A DNA stretch of 54,874 bases from positions 1 through 54,874 of the forward strand of contig JABXIM010000092.1 in NCBI GenBank assembly GCA_013373085.1, in the 5' to 3' direction. The position numbers and the translations under genes were made by a program. How positions within the stretch are numbered: position 1 is the stretch's first letter; the number at the start of each line of letters is the position of its first letter. The stretch is from Oceanospirillaceae bacterium (GTDB lineage: Bacteria; Pseudomonadota; Gammaproteobacteria; Pseudomonadales; Balneatricaceae). This document shows, piece by piece, positions 51,846 through 54,874 of the stretch. The notes under the pieces are model-generated. The model was not told the origin of the DNA and did no database searches. It saw nothing but the letters and a program-made list of their open reading frames with translations.

Positions 51846-53501
51846 ATGACTGCGACGGAACGCTCTCTACCCTTCCGGCTCAGGGCGCTCGGCGCCCTGC
51901 TCGCCGGCGGACTGACGCCACTGGCGTTCGCCCCGTTCGACCTCTGGCCGCTGGCATTGATCATGCCGGCGCTGTTCTGGCTGATCCTGCGCGACCAGAG
52001 CCCGGGACGTAGCGGCTGGCTCGGCTGGTGCTACGGCCTCGGCTTCTACGGAGTCGGCACCTCCTGGGTTTACGTCAGCATTCATACCTACGGCAACGCT
52101 TCGGTGCTGCTGGCGGGACTGCTGACCTTCGGCTTCGTCGCCGGCATGGCGCTGTTCATGGCCGCCCAGGGCTGGCTGTACGGCCGCCTGTTCGGCCGCA
52201 GCGGCCACTGGCTCGGTTTCGTCGGCCTGTGGGTACTGTGGGAATGGATCCGCAGCTGGCTGCTGACCGGCTTTCCCTGGCTCTACCTCGGCTATCCGCT
52301 GCTCGACACACCGCTGGCGGCCTGGGCACCGGTCGGCGGAGTCTGGGCCGCGAGTCTGGCGGCATTGCTGATCGGCGTCGGCGGCGCCCAATTGCTGCTG
52401 CCTGCACGCGCCTGTGGGAGCCGCGTACCCAAACTTACGGGCACTTCCTCGCGGCGAACAACAGTGCCATCCGAATATATTCGCCGCGGGGCGCGGCTCC
52501 CACAAGCGCCGCTCCCACGGCTTCTGCAACGCAATCAACGCATCGTGCCAGCCAGCCTGATCAGCATCGTGCTGCTCGGGCCGCTGCTGATGCCGGCGCA
52601 ATGGACACAGCCCGCCGGTACGCCGCTGAAGGTCGGCCTGGTTCAGGGCGACATCCCCCAGGAACTGAAATGGCAGCGCAACCTGCTGCCGGATATCCTG
52701 CTGCGCTACGAAACGCTGAGCCGTGATCTCGGGCCGGTGGATCTGCTGGTCTGGCCCGAGACCGCCATTCCGACCACCCGGGAGCGGGCCGAACCCTACC
52801 TCGCCCCCTTCCTGCAGGAACTCTCGGCCAGCGGCACCGGCCTGATCGCCGGGCTGCCATCGATCTTGCAGGACGCAAACGATCCGTCGCGACGCATCTT
52901 CCACAACAGCCTGGCGCTGCTGACACCCGACACCGCGGTCTACCATAAGCAGCGGCTGGTGCCCTTTGGCGAATATGTGCCGCTGGAAAGCCTGCTGCGC
53001 GGCCTGATCGACTTCTTCAACCTGCCCATGTCGAGCTTCAGTCTGCCGCGTGACGAGCAGGGACCACTGCCGTTCCGGGATCACCGTTTCGGCGCCGCCA
53101 TCTGCTACGAAATCGCCTATCCGGAACTGGTCCGCCGCGAAAGCCTCGATGCAGACCTGCTGTTGACCGTCTCCAACGATACCTGGTTCGGCCGCTCTTT
53201 CGCGCCGGACCAGCACCTGCAGATCGCCCGCATGCGGGCACGGGAAACCGGCCGCTGGCTGATCCGCGCCACCAACAACGGCATCAGCGCCCTGGTCGGA
53301 CCCGATGGCCGCATTCGTGCGGAGGCGCCCCGCTACCAGCCGGCGCTGCTGTCGGGCGAGGTCGAAGGTATGCAGGGACTCACTCCATACCAGCGTGTCG
53401 GTGTCTGGCCGGTACTGATGCTGGCGCTGTTCGGTTGCCTGATCGCGGCACGACCGCGCAACCAAACCGTCACGGCCGGAGCCGCCAGCCAGAGCTGCTA
53501 A
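51846..53501 (+). CDS. lnt: Apolipoprotein N-acyltransferase carrying an in-frame REP insertion
   Basis: A 551-residue inner-membrane enzyme that adds the third acyl chain to lipoproteins. The nitrilase triad is intact: Glu305 in VWPETAIP, Lys368 in YHKQRLVPFGEYVP, Cys420 in AICYEIAYPE. The protein is about 40 residues longer than typical Lnt. The excess is explained by residues about 190-225, which are encoded by a REP-type palindrome pair plus a third half-unit and lie in a loop between a membrane segment (AALLIGVGGAQLLL) and the next (IVPASLISIVLLGPLLM). The reading frame is kept, so the gene is probably functional. The start MTATERSLPF lies 14 bp after corC. Confidence 0.94.
   Translation: MTATERSLPFRLRALGALLAGGLTPLAFAPFDLWPLALIMPALFWLILRDQSPGRSGWLGWCYGLGFYGVGTSWVYVSIHTYGNASVLLAGLLTFGFVAGMALFMAAQGWLYGRLFGRSGHWLGFVGLWVLWEWIRSWLLTGFPWLYLGYPLLDTPLAAWAPVGGVWAASLAALLIGVGGAQLLLPARACGSRVPKLTGTSSRRTTVPSEYIRRGARLPQAPLPRLLQRNQRIVPASLISIVLLGPLLMPAQWTQPAGTPLKVGLVQGDIPQELKWQRNLLPDILLRYETLSRDLGPVDLLVWPETAIPTTRERAEPYLAPFLQELSASGTGLIAGLPSILQDANDPSRRIFHNSLALLTPDTAVYHKQRLVPFGEYVPLESLLRGLIDFFNLPMSSFSLPRDEQGPLPFRDHRFGAAICYEIAYPELVRRESLDADLLLTVSNDTWFGRSFAPDQHLQIARMRARETGRWLIRATNNGISALVGPDGRIRAEAPRYQPALLSGEVEGMQGLTPYQRVGVWPVLMLALFGCLIAARPRNQTVTAGAASQSC
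52414..52518. repeat. REP-type inverted pair inside lnt
   Basis: Outer arms GTGGGAGCCGCG (52414-52425) and CGCGGCTCCCAC (52492-52503) are perfect inverted copies; inner arms CGCGGCGAA (52450-52458) and TTCGCCGCG (52480-52488) are too. A third partial unit, GCCGCTCCCAC, is at 52508-52518. The left unit has CCCAAA, TACGG and CAC at offsets 14, 22 and 28, as in the pair after glnD. The 105-bp tract is 35 codons, so the frame is preserved. Confidence 0.85.
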
Positions 53502-53519
53502 CCTGAACAGGCATAGAAG

Positions 53520-53613
53520 CCGTAGATGGGTGAAGCCGCCACCGGCGCGAGCCCATCAGTTATAACCGAGCCCTGACGGCGGCGTAGCCCATCATCAGCG
53601 CCACCTACTACGG
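53520..53613. repeat. Inverted-repeat element after lnt
   Basis: Starts CCGTAGATGGG and ends with its near complement CTACTACGG. Inside, GATGGGTGAAGCCGCC is mirrored by GGCGGCGTAGCCCATC, and an inner GATGGG/CCCATC stem also forms. The GGGTGAAGC core resembles the dyads of elements A-D. A separate perfect hairpin TATCGCAA-AC-TTGCGATA (53619-53636) follows, close to the next gene. Confidence 0.6.
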
Positions 53614-53669
53614 TTTCCTATCGCAAACTTGCGATAAACCCTAATGGCTTGATAACTCGAGGTCCCGCA

Positions 53670-53990
53670 ATGGCCAACAAACAGCTTCCGCAGAACTATG
53701 TGCAGTTTCGCAGCCGCTACAAACAGCTCGCCGGTGCCGTCGACGCCCTGGGCAAGGCGGCACGGGACGAGGGTCCACTGGACGAAAAGAGCGCCCAGCT
53801 TATCCAGCTCGCCGCCGCCGCCAGCACCCGCTCCGAAGGCGCCGTCCACAGCCACGCCCGCCGTGCCCGCGATGCCGGTGCCAGCAGCGAGGAGATCCGT
53901 CACGCCGTGCTGCTGCTCGTCAGTACCATCGGTTTTCCCGCGGTGATGGCCGCGCTGAGCTGGGTGGATGATGTTTTAGAAGACAGGTAG
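53670..53990 (+). CDS. Carboxymuconolactone decarboxylase (CMD/AhpD-like) family protein
   Basis: A 106-residue protein of the AhpD-like fold. The segment EGAVHSHARRARDAGASSEE matches the family active-site helix, but the CxxC of AhpD peroxidases is absent: there is no cysteine in the protein. It may therefore be a non-redox family member or a binding protein; the substrate is unknown. The start MANKQLPQNY has GAGG 8 nt upstream. Its TAG stop codon lies inside the GTAGGG edge of the left RAYT-associated REP, so the REP supplies the stop. Confidence 0.82.
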   Translation: MANKQLPQNYVQFRSRYKQLAGAVDALGKAARDEGPLDEKSAQLIQLAAAASTRSEGAVHSHARRARDAGASSEEIRHAVLLLVSTIGFPAVMAALSWVDDVLEDR

Positions 53991-54060
53991 GGCGTCCCTG
54001 AGCGGAGCGAACGGCGCCGTAAAAAAGCCGGCACGTTTCGTTGCACTCAAGGTGCCCTAC
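53987..54060. repeat. REP pair upstream of the RAYT
   Basis: A GTAGGG..GGCGCC unit (53987-54018) faces a GGCACG..CCCTAC unit (54030-54060), separated by a short A-rich spacer. Both belong to the repeat family found after the transposase. The first overlaps the stop codon of the CMD-family gene. Confidence 0.85.
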
Positions 54061-54102
54061 GGTGGGCCGAGTGGCGCGTCGCAACAAAACCGGGAGGCAT
54101 GG

Positions 54103-54621
54103 ATGCCGAACTATCGTCGATTGTGGCAGCCGGGAGGCTGTTATTTCTTTACCGTTACCCTGCAACAACGCCAGGATAACGACCTGCTGATTCGTAAAAT
54201 CGCTCAGCTTCGGGACGCGGTAAGATATGTCCGGCAACGCCACCCATTCAGAATTCATGGCTGGGTGGTGTTGCCGGACCACCTGCATTGTCTGATTGAG
54301 CTGCCACCGGAGGACCGCGATTTCGCGATTCGATGGCGGCTGATCAAGAGCCATTTTTCGCGACAGGTCCCACCCCGGGTCTCGGCGCCGACGCGGGGTC
54401 GCGGCATTTGGCAACGCCGCTTCTGGGAGCACCTGATTCGGGACGAAGAGGACTTTCGAGCTCATATGGATTATATCCATATCAATCCGCTCAAACATGG
54501 GCTCGTGGAACGGGTAGCGGATTGGCCTTATTCAACCTTTCACCGACTCGTACGCCAGGGTATCTATGCCGCCGATTGGGCCGATGGACATCTGGCCGAG
54601 CGGTTACCCTACACGGATTAG
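54103..54621 (+). CDS. REP-associated tyrosine transposase (RAYT, Y1 HUH family)
   Basis: A 172-residue single-strand DNA transposase-like protein of the TnpA_REP group, related to IS200/IS605 enzymes. The HUH motif is in VLPDHLHCLIE (His60 and His62). The catalytic tyrosine is Tyr124 in HMDYIHINPLKHGL, and the opening MPNYRRLWQPGGCYFFTVTL is the RAYT signature. GGGAGG lies 5 nt before the ATG at 54103. RAYTs bind and cut REP hairpins and are held to spread them. REP pairs flank it on both sides within about 45 bp. The gene looks intact. Confidence 0.95.
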   Translation: MPNYRRLWQPGGCYFFTVTLQQRQDNDLLIRKIAQLRDAVRYVRQRHPFRIHGWVVLPDHLHCLIELPPEDRDFAIRWRLIKSHFSRQVPPRVSAPTRGRGIWQRRFWEHLIRDEEDFRAHMDYIHINPLKHGLVERVADWPYSTFHRLVRQGIYAADWADGHLAERLPYTD

Positions 54622-54628
54622 CGCTTGC

Positions 54629-54874
54629 GGCACGTTTCGTTGCACTCAAGGTGCCCTACCCAACGGGCACATCGTAGGGTGCCCCTGAGCGGAGCGAACG
54701 GCACCACCAAACGGCACCGCAGAAAAAAGCCGGCACGTTTCGTTGCACTCAAGGTGCCCTACCCAGCGGGCACATCGTAGGGTGCCCCTGAGCGGAGCGA
54801 ACGGCACCACCAAACGGCACCGCAGAAAAAAGCCGGCACGTTTCGTTGCACTCAAGGTGCCCTACCCAGCGGGC
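54629..54874. repeat. REP tandem array with 103-bp period, to window end
   Basis: Inverse units GGCACG..CCCTAC start at 54629, 54732 and 54835; direct units GTAGGG..GGCACC start at 54674 and 54777. The 103-bp spacing is exact in both series. The array begins 7 bp after the RAYT stop and runs off the right edge. Linkers are near identical, including an A-run, so it arose by tandem duplication of one REP pair. No gene is seen in it. Confidence 0.9.

Noticed and set aside
51867-53465. 532-codon minus-strand frame opposite lnt
   Set aside because: Antisense shadow; Gln/Ala-rich translation with no domain.
51846-53501. lnt as a pseudogene disrupted by the REP insertion
   Set aside because: The insertion is a multiple of 3, has no stop codon, and the Glu-Lys-Cys triad and membrane segments remain intact.
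53987-54621. A classical insertion sequence with terminal repeats and target duplication
   Set aside because: The transposase is of the RAYT type, a domesticated single-copy group that moves REPs; no IS ends or target duplications are visible beyond the REPs.
54629-54874. CRISPR array
   Set aside because: Units are palindromic REPs with near-identical linkers; there are no unique spacers and no cas genes.

Overview
The window is GC-rich chromosomal DNA from a gammaproteobacterium. Gene content and order point to the Pseudomonadales/Oceanospirillales side of the class: FabY-type ketoacyl synthase, a flgO-flgP/flgT cluster, a RegB/RegA (RoxS/RoxR-like) redox pair, a large HolD next to rimI, and the miaB-ybeZ-ybeY-corC-lnt run. 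I cannot name a genus. Nearly all of it is core housekeeping sequence; the accessory signal sits in the intergenic repeats and in the last 3 kb.

Region 1 (1-17.7 kb, minus strand) is the envelope and translation supercluster, read from rpsB leftward: rpsB, tsf, pyrH, frr, uppS, cdsA, rseP, bamA, skp, lpxD, fabZ, lpxA, lpxB, rnhB, dnaE, accA and the start of tilS. It links ribosome biogenesis, UMP synthesis, undecaprenyl and phospholipid precursors, outer-membrane protein assembly, lipid A synthesis and replication. dxr, which usually lies between cdsA and rseP, is absent. Region 2 (17.9-21.9 kb, plus) holds map, glnD and a DUF1244 gene; glnD is followed by a REP-like inverted pair.

Region 3 (22-29.2 kb) holds flgP/flgO divergent from flgT (outer rings of the polar flagellar motor), a ZapB-like coiled-coil protein, an OmpA-type lipoprotein, fabY (initiation of fatty-acid synthesis) with an overlapping lipoprotein gene, and tatD. 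Region 4 (29.5-38.5 kb) holds prfC, an AcrR-type repressor divergent from an AcrAB-type efflux pump across a near-perfect 34-bp palindrome, and a RegB/RegA-type redox two-component system. Region 5 (38.5-43.6 kb) is a tight leuA-holD-rimI-CbiM-like permease run divergent from a PatB/MalY C-S lyase.

Region 6 (43.8-47.8 kb) carries the whole EF-P beta-lysylation set (epmA, efp, divergent epmB), an unknown lipoprotein and a DUF1820 gene. Region 7 (48-53.5 kb) is miaB, then ybeZ-ybeY-corC-lnt, joined by an unusual run of five back-to-back inverted repeats. lnt contains an in-frame REP-type palindrome pair. Region 8 (53.5 kb to the end) has a CMD-family protein and a REP-associated tyrosine transposase (RAYT) bracketed by its likely cognate REP pairs, which become a 103-bp tandem array at the window edge.

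Three repeat classes stand out: REP pairs of the GTrGGAGC type (after glnD, inside lnt); REP pairs of the GTAGGG..GGCACC type around the RAYT; and a roughly 200-bp composite palindromic element in four intergenic positions (A 21.9 kb, B 29.4 kb, C 38.4 kb, D 43.7 kb). I found no CRISPR array, tRNA, rRNA or prophage. Motif positions and repeat matches were read by eye; family assignments rest on recognised motifs and gene order, not on searches.
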